A stretch of DNA of 64,000 nt from Gnetum montanum (Eukaryota > Streptophyta > Gnetopsida > Gnetales > Gnetaceae), in NCBI GenBank assembly GCA_015680685.1, contig MNCI01004181.1, positions 637,623-701,622 of the forward strand, read 5' to 3'. Below, one piece after another: positions 45,724 to 56,134 of the stretch. Under the pieces are notes generated by a model. The model searched no databases, had not been told where the DNA came from, and was given only the letters and a program-made list of their open reading frames with translations. Numbering within the stretch: position 1 is the first letter of the stretch; every line of letters begins with the position of its first letter. The position numbers and the translations under genes were made by a program.

Positions 45724-46184
45724 AGCAAGCACCTAAACCTTGTTTGAAGAACACCTTTGATCCTGTGATCTCAAAGGTCACGAGACTTGGAGGCCACCAA
45801 TATTGTTGATCCTAAACGGTCACTAACAGTTCTTTTGGTACTAGAAGAAGAGCTAAAAAGTTTTCCTCTAAGTTCATAAGACTAATAATCCTAGCACACC
45901 AATAGTTATTTGTTGCTAGAAGGGTTCAAGAAATTAGGTGCTATTTTGGGTTCATGATCAAACATATTTATAGTTTGAAAGATTTCAAAGGTTCCAAAGA
46001 AATTCTTCATTTTAATACTTATTATTCATCATAAGAAAAATAGAAGAAGGTTTTTGAATTTGGAACAAGTAGTGAAGTAAAGATTAGAAAGATAAGAAGA
46101 TCACCCTTTCTATCTAGTTTATTAGTCTATAAGAGAAAATCAAAAAAGTATCAGAGTTCAACAATTAAAAAAAATTATAATAGC

Positions 46185-47390
46185 ATGGTAAATCCTTGGC
46201 AAAGAGTTACATCATTAGGATTTCAAAACTACAACGATATTACTAAGGTATTTTACAAATGTTTGCCTAACCCTTTTATTCCTAGAAAAGCTTACTTAGC
46301 TGAAGGATGTATCCACATGTTTGAGTTAGCTTTAGCTCATGCAAATATTCAACATCAAGATTAAGCTTGTAGGTTTTTTGTAGCAAATTTAAAGGATATG
46401 GGTCAAATTTGGTATTCACACTTGTCAAGCAACAGTATCACAAGGTGGGACAATATGACAAGTCTTTTGTTGGTCCAGTTTGGCAATCAATTGGATGAAC
46501 AACAACTGTATTGTGTTATAATACAAGCTAACTAAGGAGTCAAAGAGTCAACTAGAGATTTCAATATTAAGTTTCAACAAATTTATGGACTCTTTCAAAG
46601 AGAATATAGACCATCAGATGAAGTGCTTAAAGATACTTATCTTAAAGCTATGAATCCCTATATTTCAATTTGGTTGAGAAGAACTCCAAACTTGATAACA
46701 TTGAATGACTACTTTAGTGAAGCTATACAAGTAGAAAAATAACTACACTTAAATCATGAATAAATAATCACAACTCAAAAAATAGAAGAAAAAATGATGA
46801 TTCCTATGCAAGATTTTGCTCAACTTAAAGGTTTATCAGGACTATCTCATGTTAAAACCAAGTAAGTGCTAGAAAGTAAAGAATTTGAAAAAAGACAGTT
46901 AACGAGAGACTTGTCCAACAAACTAGTGAAACTAGAGAAAGCTTTGGTAGAAGTTAAGAACAAGGAGGAAAAGAAAAATAGGAAATATAAGCATCAAGAT
47001 ACTAAGTTAGTAGAAGATGAGGGTGAAAGTGACTTTGTTATGTCTAATTTTCTTGATATTGAATTAGATAATGAGCTATCTAGTATTCATTATGCAAGAA
47101 AATCTTCTAATAATAAATCTAACGATATTTTTTCTCTATCAAGTTCTCAAGAAGATATATACTTTGATGAAGAGTATAATAACAATGAAGAAAATGGGTA
47201 TAATCTTTGATCAAAAGAAAGATTAACTATTTTTAGGCCTCCAAACATAATTTTTGATCTATCTAGTAAGAGAAAAGTTTTTGAGCCAAGTAGAAGAGAG
47301 AAAAATAAAAGTAAAGAAGATCAAGTAGAGCAGAGTACTTAAAATCAAAATTTTAATAATGGATGAAGAAACCAGGCTTTTATGGAGATG
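46185..47390 (+). pseudogene. Gag of element V
   Basis: Starts at an ATG at 46185 (MVNPWQRVTSLGFQNYND) and stays in one frame for about 340 codons despite seven or so stops. The Retrotrans_gag-type core includes MGQIWYSHLSSNSITRWDNM near 46400 and a VQFGNQ stretch near 46475. The C-terminal part (46866-47210, open) is rich in Lys/Glu, then Ser/Asp/Asn. No zinc knuckle is visible. It is unlike the gag of elements I-IV. It is followed by the protease after about 200 bp of broken frame. Confidence 0.75.
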
Positions 47391-47599
47391 GAGAATATGA
47401 TTTGATTGAAGATCTTAAAAACATCAAGGTAAATACTAGCATATATTAATTACTACAAATTGGAGATCAATAAAGATAAGCTTTAGAGTTTATTAAAGGT
47501 AAAAGAAGAGTTGGAGAATCAGAATTAAGCTATGTATCTAACATTAATAAGATAACAAAACTCGCTATGATTGTACTCCTAATAAGGAAGCTCTTCCTT

Positions 47600-48018
47600 T
47601 TCATTTCACAATGAAGTTAAAGGACAAGCATCTTCACAATTGTTTAATTGATTCTGGAGCTACATCTACTCTGATGTCATAATCTATATGCAAAAAACTT
47701 GGTTTGATTCCTGAAAAATCAAATAAAAAGATTGTTCAAATGGACAAAAGTAGAGTAAAGATTGTGGGTCAATTGCCCAATGTTCTATTAGAAATTGCTT
47801 TTGAACCCTGTGTCAAGAGTAGAATAACTATTCAAGTAGCAGACATACCAGATTCACATAGTCTTTTATTGAGTAGAAGTTGGAGTAAGAATTTCTTAGG
47901 TTATATATCAATAGATTATTCACATATGTGGCTACCTTGGAAAGGGGAACCAAATGAAATTTACATTTATAGTGAACCATTGATGGCTGAAAAAATTACT
48001 TCAAATGGAAAAAAATAA
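47600..48018 (+). pseudogene. Aspartic protease of element V
   Basis: LIDSGATSTLM with the catalytic Asp-Ser-Gly-Ala at 47650-47661, followed by QVADIPDSHSLLLSRSW near 47840, where LLLSRSW replaces the usual LLGRPW. One stop follows the active site (TAA near 47681). From 47704 to 48018 the frame is open. Spacing and position directly after gag fit a Ty3/gypsy protease. Confidence 0.78.
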
Positions 48019-48089
48019 GGCCGTTGAAATAAGAGCTTTCAAAACCAAAATTTGCACACTTCAAGAAGTTTATAAGTTACAAAAAAAAG

Positions 48090-48613
48090 AATCTCAAGAT
48101 GAGAGCAAATGAGAACTATACTGTAACTTGAAAGGAGCAGGAGTTGGGATAGTATTAGTGAAAGATGATTCCTCACAAATATTCAAGGCAATTCATCTAT
48201 CTTTTTCTTATACTAATGACAAGGCTGAGTATGAAGCTTTGTGTATGGGAATTAAAATGATAATATAAAAAGGAATTAAGATAATCACCATAAATGGAAA
48301 CTCAAGATTAGTTTGTGAATAGATTAAAGGTAATTGTGTAGTAAGGAGTTCATTCTTGCAACCCTATAAATAGTTTTTTTGCAAAAGGTTGGATCAATTT
48401 CATCACTACCAAATAGAATATATAGGTAGAGAAGATAATTATATAGTAGATGACTTAGCAAAAGCAACTTCTTCATTAGATGTGAAAAGGATAGAAAGCT
48501 ATGAAGGTGTAATGATTGAGAATGAACATCAACCATCAATACTAGATAACATAAAGCATTTACAAGTATTTAAAGATGATGATCAATTGCTTAGATTCTT
48601 GAGAAATAAATAA
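48090..48613 (+). pseudogene. Extra RNase H (archaeal-like, RVT_3 type) between protease and RT
   Basis: Degrades RNA in RNA-DNA hybrids in intact relatives. It has KGAGVGIVLVKDDS near 48136, NDKAEYEALCMGIKM near 48215 with the catalytic Glu, INGNSRLVCE near 48290 where a catalytic Asp is replaced by Asn, and YIVDDLAKATSS near 48440 with the last Asp. An acidic linker follows (HQPSILDNIKHLQVFKDDDQ near 48530), which I recall as typical of this element group just before RT. Three or more stops break the frame. Its place before RT, rather than after RT-RH, is a group marker. Confidence 0.7.
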
Positions 48614-48862
48614 GAATTTGAAGGTTAAATAATACCTGAAACAACATTAAGGTTTAAGATAAATTCCGTTCCTAAAAAAGTGATTGATTATGAACATGAT
48701 TTTGGCAAAAATTTGTTCATTGGAAAAGATGTATAGAATCTAGATGATCAAGGTTATGAAGCAGTGAATTTTAGATCTCTTGAGATGCCAAAGATGTTAA
48801 ATGTCACAAAGGAAAAAGATTAAGTTTTCAAGAAAAATTTACTATTACTCCTAAAAAAGAAT

Positions 48863-49800
48863 TTGGAAAATTTTGCTTGGTCTTATGATGATCTTAAAAC
48901 TTTTTGGCCAAATGTGATGACACATAAAATTCCTTTGATAGATGGTTGTAAGATAGTGAAGGAAAAACAAAGGGAATTTAATCCATCATTTGAGCTATCT
49001 ATGGAAGTTGAGATNGTGAAGGAAAAAGAAAGGGAATTTAATCCATCATTTGAGCTATCTATGGAAGTTGAGATCAAGAAGTTATTACAAGCCTGAATCA
49101 TATATCCAATCAGATATTCAACATGGCTTGGTAATCTTGTTCTAGTAAGAAAGAAGAATGGCCATATTGGGCTTTGTATGGGCTTTAGTAATTTGAATGA
49201 AGCCTTGGAAAATGAGAAACACCCACTCCCTAAAATTGATGAGATGTTGATTAAAGTATCAGGTTGTTAGGTATATTCTTTCTAAGATTATTTTTTAGGC
49301 TATAATCAAATTATGGTAGATAAGGGTGATAGATATAAAACAACAATTATCACCAAATGGAGAACTTTTGTTTACCAAAGAATGCCATTTGGTTGTCAAA
49401 TGCTGGAGCTACTTTTCAAAGAGCAATGGATTTGGCCTTTAAAGGTTTGATAGGCGAATTTGTTGTTATTCATTTAGATGATATCACTATCTTTTCAAAA
49501 AGGAAGGAAGATCATATTGGTCATCTTCAACAAGTTTTTGATAGACGTCATGAGTATGGTATTTCATTAAATTCAAAAAAATGTATCATTGGGGTTAAAT
49601 ATGGAAGTTTACTAGGTCACGTGATCTATAAAGAAGGAATTGCTATAGATAACTGTCAAATTCAAGTAGTATAGAGTGTCAAGCATCCTACAAGTAAAAA
49701 GTCTCTTAGATCTTTCTTTGGGAAAATAAATTTCGTTAAGAAATTTATCCCTAGATTCATTGAAATTACTAAACCTTTGATGTATATGCTAAAGTAAGAT
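48863..49800 (+). pseudogene. Reverse transcriptase of element V
   Basis: Motifs in order: FAWSYDDLKTF near 48875, HKIPLIDGCK near 48930, LVRKKNGHIGLC near 49145, FVYQRMPFG near 49370, AGATFQRAMDLAF near 49410, VIHLDDITIFSK near 49475 (catalytic Asp-Asp; the family usually has Tyr-x-Asp-Asp), and a LLGHVI stretch near 49610. Frameshifts lie between 49080 and 49380. A 59-bp unit is duplicated around the N at 49015 and interrupts the N-terminal part artificially. The stretch 49357-49674 is open. Confidence 0.82.
48956..49074. other. 59-bp duplication around an N (assembly artefact)
   Basis: 48956-49014 and 49016-49074 are the same sequence with one base changed, separated by the N at 49015. 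Removing one copy restores the expected RT wording, so two contig ends were probably joined without merging their overlap. Confidence 0.8.
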
Positions 49801-49899
49801 GTCATAGTATAGAAAATACCAAAATGAGAGAAATCATTATTAGAAATTAAGAAAGCCATTCAGGAAGATCCTTACTTAGTAAAACCAAAATTAAAAGAA

Positions 49900-50280
49900 T
49901 ACTTCTAGATATATGCTTTTGCTTCAAATGATTCGATTGCTACCATTTTAACTCAAAAAGATGAAGGTCAAGATGAACCGATTAGACTTTTTGGATTTCA
50001 ATTTAAAGGTTTGGAGCTTAATTATTTAGACTTAGAGAAACAAGCATTCACATTTATTAAGGCACTTCAACATTTCAAGTATTATTTGGAAAGCTCATTG
50101 GTTCACATTAAGCTAATAGAGCCTATGGTTAAACAATTCTTAGCTTAGAATGAAATTGGATATAAAAGAGGAAAGTGGCTCATAAAGCTTCAAGGTTTCA
50201 TATTTTCATTAGAAACATGCAAAACCATTAAAAGAATAGGATTAGCCAAGTTAATGGCTAAATAAGAAGAAATATCTATA
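49900..50280 (+). pseudogene. RNase H of element V
   Basis: The usual Ty3/gypsy RNase H following RT. It has FASNDSIATILTQKDEG near 49925, the LELNYLDLEKQAFTFIKALQ segment near 50015 in which ELNY..EKQA is diagnostic, and HFKYYL near 50075. Near 50240 a RIGLAKLMAK stretch closes the domain, in the place of the RGQGLAKLM wording of this group. It has stops at several TAG/TAA codons. Confidence 0.75.
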
Positions 50281-50559
50281 TTAAAGGCTCATGAAGGAAA
50301 TTGGTATGATGAGATTCTAAAATTCCTTAGCACACGAAAGGTTTCCAATAATTTAACAAGTCAAAGGAGAGCTTTCTTTAAAAGAGGAAATAAATTTGTG
50401 ATTAAAGATAGAATTTTATACAAAAAGCATTTTAGAGGGGTTTTGTTGGAATGTGTTCACAATGATTAAAGTGGTCCTATCTTAGAATAATTTCATGATC
50501 ATTCTAATTTATTTTATGAATCTCCTAAGTGCTCTATGTAACATATAGTTCATTATGGT

Positions 50560-51540
50560 TTCTTATTGGCCTACTATGTACCAAGATATTAGTTATAAAA
50601 TTTAAAGATGTTACAAATGTCAGATTCATGGCCCAAAAATCAAAAAGGCTAGAGCTCCTTTAAGATTGGTAATTGCAGATAGACCATTTCAACAATGGGG
50701 CTTAGATTTTATTGGTACAATTACTCCATCAAGAGTAGGACATAAATTTATTCTCACAGCTATCGATTACTTAACAAATGGTCTAAAGTAAAGGCTTTAA
50801 GAAAAAGTTCAACATTAGATGTGATTAAGTTCTTGGAAGATTAGATTCTAAGTTTTTTTGGTTGACTTGAAGTGTTGATATTCAATAATGGGCCTACTTT
50901 TCAATCTAAAAAAATTATACTATGGGTATTGGAAAAATCCATCTTCATATTTTCTTCTTCAACTTATTATCCTCAAGGAAATGGCTTAGCTAAATCTAGA
51001 AATAAAAGGCTTATTTCCTACACTAAGAATTTGATGGATGGAAATCCAAGAAATTGGATTGATTATTTGCAATCTGCATTATGGACTGATTGTATCAGAT
51101 TTAAGAAGGCTATTGGAACTTTAGCTTAGAACTTAGTCTATGGGTTGCCCACTAGAATTACAAACATGATTATAAGTTTAGCCTCAGAGTTTGTGTAGAA
51201 GTATAGTGAAAAAACTAATAAAGATAGAAATTTCATGACTTTGCTCATCAAAAGAGAAGTTGAAATGGATAAAGCCAAAGATAATTTATTAAAGAATGCT
51301 TTCCAAGTCAAAAGGTGGTTCGATAGAAAGGCTTTGGAAAGGACTTTGAAAATTGGTGATCTTGTATTATTATGGAATATGAAAAGGCTAAATAAGTTTT
51401 TAGTAATATGGACTAGTCCATTTTAGATCAAGAAACAATTATCTAGAGATACATACAAATTATCGACACTAGATGGGATAGAATTGTAGTTTCCATATAA
51501 TGGTTTTTGTATAAAAAATTATTTTGAACAATTGCCCACA
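50560..51540 (+). pseudogene. Integrase of element V
   Basis: Inserts cDNA into the genome in intact relatives. The core has RPFQQWGLDFIGTI near 50685 (first catalytic Asp kept), NNGPTFQSKK near 50885 (family DNG; catalytic Asp changed to Asn) and YYPQGNGLAKSRNKRL near 50970 (family NGQAE; catalytic Glu changed to Lys). The C-terminal part at 51235-51426 has RWFDRKALERTLKIGDLVLLW, the GDLVL wording of the C-terminal domain. The zinc-binding N-terminus is only traceable near 50480-50640 (CYKCQIHG). With two of three catalytic residues lost, it is inactive. Confidence 0.82.
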
Positions 51541-51700
51541 ACTTGAATATATATGTATAAATAAATAAATAAATATATGTATAATGATAGTAATATATGT
51601 GTGTGTAGGTAATCATATAACATTTAATATGCATAGTAGTAAATATTAAACTTATATATATATATAATTAATATATATAGTAGTAACATATGTAACAAAT
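51541..51700. repeat. AT-rich simple sequence
   Basis: Runs of TATATA and (AAAT)n with a short (TG)n, following the integrase. Confidence 0.7.
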
Positions 51701-52060
51701 AGTATGGACCTATATCATATTTAACCTTAACATTTATGTCCTATATGTATGTTTAGATGAGTTTTTATAATATTTAGAAATAAAAGAAAAAGAACATGTA
51801 TATGTTAAAGTATTAGTTTAAAAATATTTAATTTAAAGAATTAGTTCAATTATTTAATTTATATTATCTCAAGTAATCATTACTTGTCATGTGTATAAGT
51901 GGGGGTGATGGTTAGATAATTACTTGGTGGTGAATTAATTTTAACAACCAAATAGTGGAATTTAAATTGGCCTACTATATAATGATGGAAAGATAATTAA
52001 TTTGGTTAAAGTGGAAAAACTGGTTAGTGAAATTGGTGGAAATTTAAACTTTCTTTACAC

Positions 52061-52069
52061 TATAAAAAT
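52061..52069 (+). promoter_or_regulatory. TATA box of the element V accessory ORF
   Basis: TATAAAAATAGAGG about 95 bp before the ATG at 52157, preceded by repeated TTGGTTAAAGTGG/ACTGGTTAGTG-like words at 52000-52040. Confidence 0.55.
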
Positions 52070-52156
52070 AGAGGTGGATTTCTTAGAATTACATCATTTC
52101 TCAATTCAAGACTTAAGTGGTGAAAGCAAGTAAAGTTTTTAAGTGTGAGGAAGAAG

Positions 52157-52672
52157 ATGGTTCTTGGAGAAAGAGCAGTAAGAAGGCCATTTATCCCATA
52201 TGTCATGGGATGTTGTCCAGAACATGTATTGAGGGCTTATTGTAAGGCAACTACCTGTGGAACATCAAGTGAAACTCTTTTCATACTTTGTCCTTTAGAT
52301 GAGTTTAGATTTCTCACTGGTGGACTTTCCATACATTCCAATGTTTGGGGTAGCTTCTGTGAATGCATCATTAAAGATAAAAATCAAGAAGAATCCAACA
52401 AAGATGATTCTTGGGGAGAGGCTTTTGTGTTACAAAACACAGAAGCATCTAATTGGGGAGAACCTCAAAAATTAGTAGTTAAAGAGATGGATGCAAAGGA
52501 GACAAACATAGTTGTTGAAGACAAGGTTGAAGAGAATCAAGTTGAGGCTTCAACTAGGCAAGGAGAGGAAAGAAAAGCATTCATCACAATGGAGATTACA
52601 TGTGAAAGGACTCTCAATATGAGAATCCCTGAGAGAGTTACTCTAACTATTCTCTTTCCACCCACAAAATAG
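52157..52672 (+). CDS. Intact accessory ORF of element V, 171 residues, three Trp-Gly motifs
   Basis: I do not recognise the protein. The ATG at 52157 has a good plant context (AAGATGG); an in-frame GTG at 52145 is not needed. Residues 1-70 are neutral to hydrophobic with seven Cys (19, 20, 29, 34, 45, 68, 70). Residues 75-140 are acidic and Lys/Gln-rich, likely disordered. Residues 141-171 end in a Leu/Ile/Pro tail (TLTILFPPTK). Trp-Gly pairs occur at 64-65, 86-87 and 100-101, two of them as WGE in an acidic Ser/Asn context, like Argonaute-binding WG motifs. It lies between integrase and 3' LTR, with its own TATA box and AATAAA, while every pol domain of the element is broken. This suggests later origin, selection, or luck. 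A captured host exon is also possible. Confidence 0.6.
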   Translation: MVLGERAVRRPFIPYVMGCCPEHVLRAYCKATTCGTSSETLFILCPLDEFRFLTGGLSIHSNVWGSFCECIIKDKNQEESNKDDSWGEAFVLQNTEASNWGEPQKLVVKEMDAKETNIVVEDKVEENQVEASTRQGEERKAFITMEITCERTLNMRIPERVTLTILFPPTK

Positions 52673-52800
52673 TTTGCATAAAAATTTGTTTGTACAGTTT
52701 CCTAAGTTTTATTAGGAATGAGTTTTTTATTTCATCAAACCTTAAGTTTGGTGAAAGTTTTCCTCAAAAAAGATTTCTATTTCTATTTATAAAAGTTTCC

Positions 52801-52806
52801 AATAAA
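52801..52806 (+). promoter_or_regulatory. Polyadenylation signal AATAAA after the accessory ORF
   Basis: AATAAA lies 129 nt after the stop codon at 52672. Confidence 0.45.
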
Positions 52807-52856
52807 GTTTATGTTTCTTAGTTAATGTGCAAAGAGGGAGCCAGGGGGAGGGGGGC

Positions 52857-52872
52857 GTGTGTGTGTGTGTGT
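52857..52872. repeat. Short (TG)n microsatellite
   Basis: About eight TG units next to a G-rich stretch before the right LTR. Confidence 0.85.
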
Positions 52873-52874
52873 TA

Positions 52875-52889
52875 TGATGGGGGTGAGAA
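52875..52889 (+). other. Polypurine tract of element V
   Basis: GATGGGGGTGAGAAA, ending three bases before the right LTR. Confidence 0.6.
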
Positions 52890-53143
52890 ATGCTATCACA
52901 TTATACCATTCTATGGAGTAGCAATTCAAGAGAATAAAGAAAAAAATTCCCAAAAGTGGCATGGAAATATGCATAAAACAAGTAAAGCTTTATTTGTACA
53001 TAAAATTATATTTGTCAGATGGGATAAGTTAAATATAAGTGGATAATGCCTGCATCATGAATACTAAGCTATGATATTGATAAAACCAAAGGAAGAAAGA
53101 GCACTAAAGAAGAAATGGTTGACATTGGTGCAATAGTAGAAAT

Positions 53144-53148
53144 CTAAG
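53144..53148. repeat. Target-site duplication CTAAG, left copy
   Basis: CTAAG before the solo LTR at 53149, identical to 56130-56134. The empty site is in the left LTR of element V near 43203-43215. Confidence 0.92.
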
Positions 53149-56129
53149 TGTTACATCCCATCCAGAGATAGTAGGTAGGGTCATCTGCTTATGATTTATA
53201 TATTACATGTGGAGTCCTGGTGGGTTTTCAAGGACAAGTTAATCTATTTTATATGTTCTAAGGCTTTGTCTTTATGTTATGATTATGTTGTCTTTACATG
53301 CTTAACTAACATGATTATGTACACTAGCCCTATGTGATGTGTTAGACAGGTGATGTTGTTAGCAAAGGCGTTGGATTGGGGTACAATAGCACCTATTTGG
53401 TATGTTTTTATGCTTTATGTGCAATTTTGGTATTTTGGCATTTATACTATAGCACTATGTTGCATGACGTTTAGGTGTGGTTTTGGCATGTGAATGTGTA
53501 GAGTGTATGATAAGGATCTTGTACGTTCAAACAGATTTTGATTTGGAGTCTCAGTGTGTTTATTACATAGGTTTAAAGTTGACAATATTAATTATGGAGG
53601 AGAAAAAATATATTCACTTATGAAAATTGTTTGTTCATTAAAAAAAATAAAAATAATAACTAATGCAAATAAAAAAAAGAAAAAGTAACTCATGTGACAT
53701 GAGGACAAGCACATAGTTATGCTTTATGCTTTATGCATATTTTTATTTGATATGTTTTTTTTATGTTTCTTCATGCCATCACCTCATCATTGCTTGGGAG
53801 AAATTGGGTTTTGGATTCTATTTTTTTTCTATTTGTAGAAATAGAAACACACAGGAGTCTATTTTCTTCCAATTTTCTTGCTACTATGGTTTCTTCCATT
53901 TTTCTTTCTACTCTATTCCTTTTTCTGGATTCTGAGCCTTGTGGATGATTTTTCTTGTTCTGAACCTGGATTTGGCATTGTTGTATTCATATCTACATGG
54001 ATGCAAAACTTGTTGGGAGTGAAAAGAAGTCTTGCTAGATTTTTGAGGATTTTCTCCTTGTTTTGACCTTTCTGGCCCAACAATTTTAATTGGTGGGTTG
54101 TGTTTACCTTTTCCTTGTATTTTTGTGCTAGATTAGTGTATATGATTATGTGATGTGAGTATGTGGGGTGGATAGCTCAAGGATTAAGCTTGAACATGTT
54201 ATTTTGTCTATTTTTCCAAAATTGTCCAATTTTGAGTACAGATTGTGGATTAATATATATGTAATATATGGGATGATGTGGACTTGTAGCATAGGATATG
54301 TGGTGTTGATAAGACTCGTATGATTGGAATATGCTATTTGTGGGGCCTATTGGGATGCGAGTGTTTTTGGGCTTTCTAATTCTTTCTGGTGATAATTAAA
54401 TATTATTTTATTAATCAAACTTTGAACACACATAAGTTTGCTTCTAGGAGTATGATTTAGGTAAAATCAGTGTTGTTAGGATTGTTTTGGGAAGTACTTT
54501 ATAATTGTGAAATTAGTTTTCTCTTTGGGCATATCTCATTTTGAAGGTTATTCTAGTTGTCATTTATATGGAAGTACATGTCTTTTGAGGAATATGGTAT
54601 TGTTTTGTCATATTGAGTTCTTCATGTTGTTCTGTTGCATTGTGGTATTTTTTTCATGGAATGATTATAACTATTAGGGATGGATATGTGCATTTATATT
54701 GTTTGGGTGTGTTGTGCTTATGACCTGTGTTGGCTTAAGTTAGTTGGACTATGTATATGTTTTCGCGATGATGCTTGTGATGGTCATTGGCAGGTGGTGC
54801 TAACATGAGGATGTGGACTGGTTGGTGATGAGGCACCCTAGAGGTAGTATGGATTGACCCCCACTATGATGCATTGATGAGGCTCCTATCTCAGGCTTCA
54901 TCCTAATTGTGGGAGAGCATAGGTGTGTTCATCTCTACAGTTGGTCCATGGAATAGGTTTATTGCTAGTCCTCCAAAAGGCTAGTGGTTGTGGGTCACAA
55001 GTTGATGGACCCAAGCACTTGTTGGATAAATAAAAGACTAATAAAAGACCTACAGGCAATGATTGTATGAGTAATCATGGCAACATTTCACATGCTACAT
55101 TAAGCATAGATATGCTAGTGACCACATGGGCTATGTATGTGATAGTATTAGTTTGTGAGTCATATCATTGAGAATAGGTGTTTAGTTTGGATTATGATTA
55201 TGTGGATCATGGACTATTCATGGCATATCATGGGTATGATGACATGGGCATGATAGATGAAGTCATACCATGGCTTTATCTGTGATTGTATGATAGGATG
55301 TTAGTTTTATGGGTGGTATGGTGTGTGTTGTTTTGAGCATGCGTAAGACTAACAGTGTTGTAGGTTGCCTTATACCCCACTCCTCTCCTCTAGTATAGCA
55401 CTTGTCAACCATTTAGTAGGGGAAGTGTAAAGGCTTCCCACTCAGTTGTGTATTGACTTTATTTAATTATAGGTGAAAAGCGTAGGAGCCTAGATGAGCA
55501 TGGAGAGGAAGGGTAGAGAAGGGGAAAATCTTCAGTGCTTGGTTAATGTATATTTTTATGTACAATAGTGTGGACTAGATATCCTTGTATGAAACTCTTT
55601 TTACTCTTCTATATACAATGATGAGGTTTATGTATTTCTTGTATTTTCACAGAGTAGTGTATAGCACTAGGGAGTAAAGGCTTCCCACTTAGTTATGTAC
55701 TAACTTTATTTAATTATAGGTGAAAGGCACAAGAGCCTAAATGAGCATGGAGAGGAAGGGTAGAGGAAGGAAAAATCTTCAGTGCTTGGTTAATGTATAT
55801 TTTCATGTACAATAGTGTGGACTAGATATCCTTGTATGAAACTCCTTGTACTCTTCTATATATGATGATGAGGTTTATGTGTTTTTTGTATTTCTACAGA
55901 GTAGTGTATAGTTTGCCTTATGTAGAGACATGCATTTCTATAATGTGATATGTATGTTTAGTTTTGGTATGGTAGGAAAGTTTTATATCATTTAACCTTT
56001 CTTAATATCATGTCTTCTACACATTATTGGTTGTAGTTATGATGCTTCTATGATTTAGTTATCATGCTTTCATGCTAAGATTACTTGATCCTAGGCATCA
56101 CCTTGCCCTAGCTAGGGTAGGGCATGACA
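53149..56129 (+). mobile_element. Solo LTR, 2,981 bp, nested in the right LTR of element V
   Basis: TGTTACATCCCATCC to GGGCATGACA with a perfect CTAAG duplication; the left LTR of element V shows the unoccupied sequence. No gag-pol, primer site or second LTR is inside, so it is a solo LTR left by LTR-LTR recombination. The size and the TGTTACATCCC start would suit a chromovirus (Tekay/Del-like) LTR, but that is a guess. Orientation is inferred from the same convention only. Confidence 0.85.
55429..55922. repeat. 247-bp tandem duplication in the solo LTR
   Basis: 55429-55675 and 55676-55922 align along their whole length ('aaaggcttccca ... gtagtgtatag') with scattered substitutions. Confidence 0.85.
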
Positions 56130-56134
56130 CTAAG
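56130..56134. repeat. Target-site duplication CTAAG, right copy
   Basis: Matches 53144-53148. Confidence 0.92.

Noticed and set aside
53726-54066. Overlapping open frames rich in Phe, Ser and Leu
   Set aside because: T-rich composition inside a solo LTR gives such frames without coding meaning.
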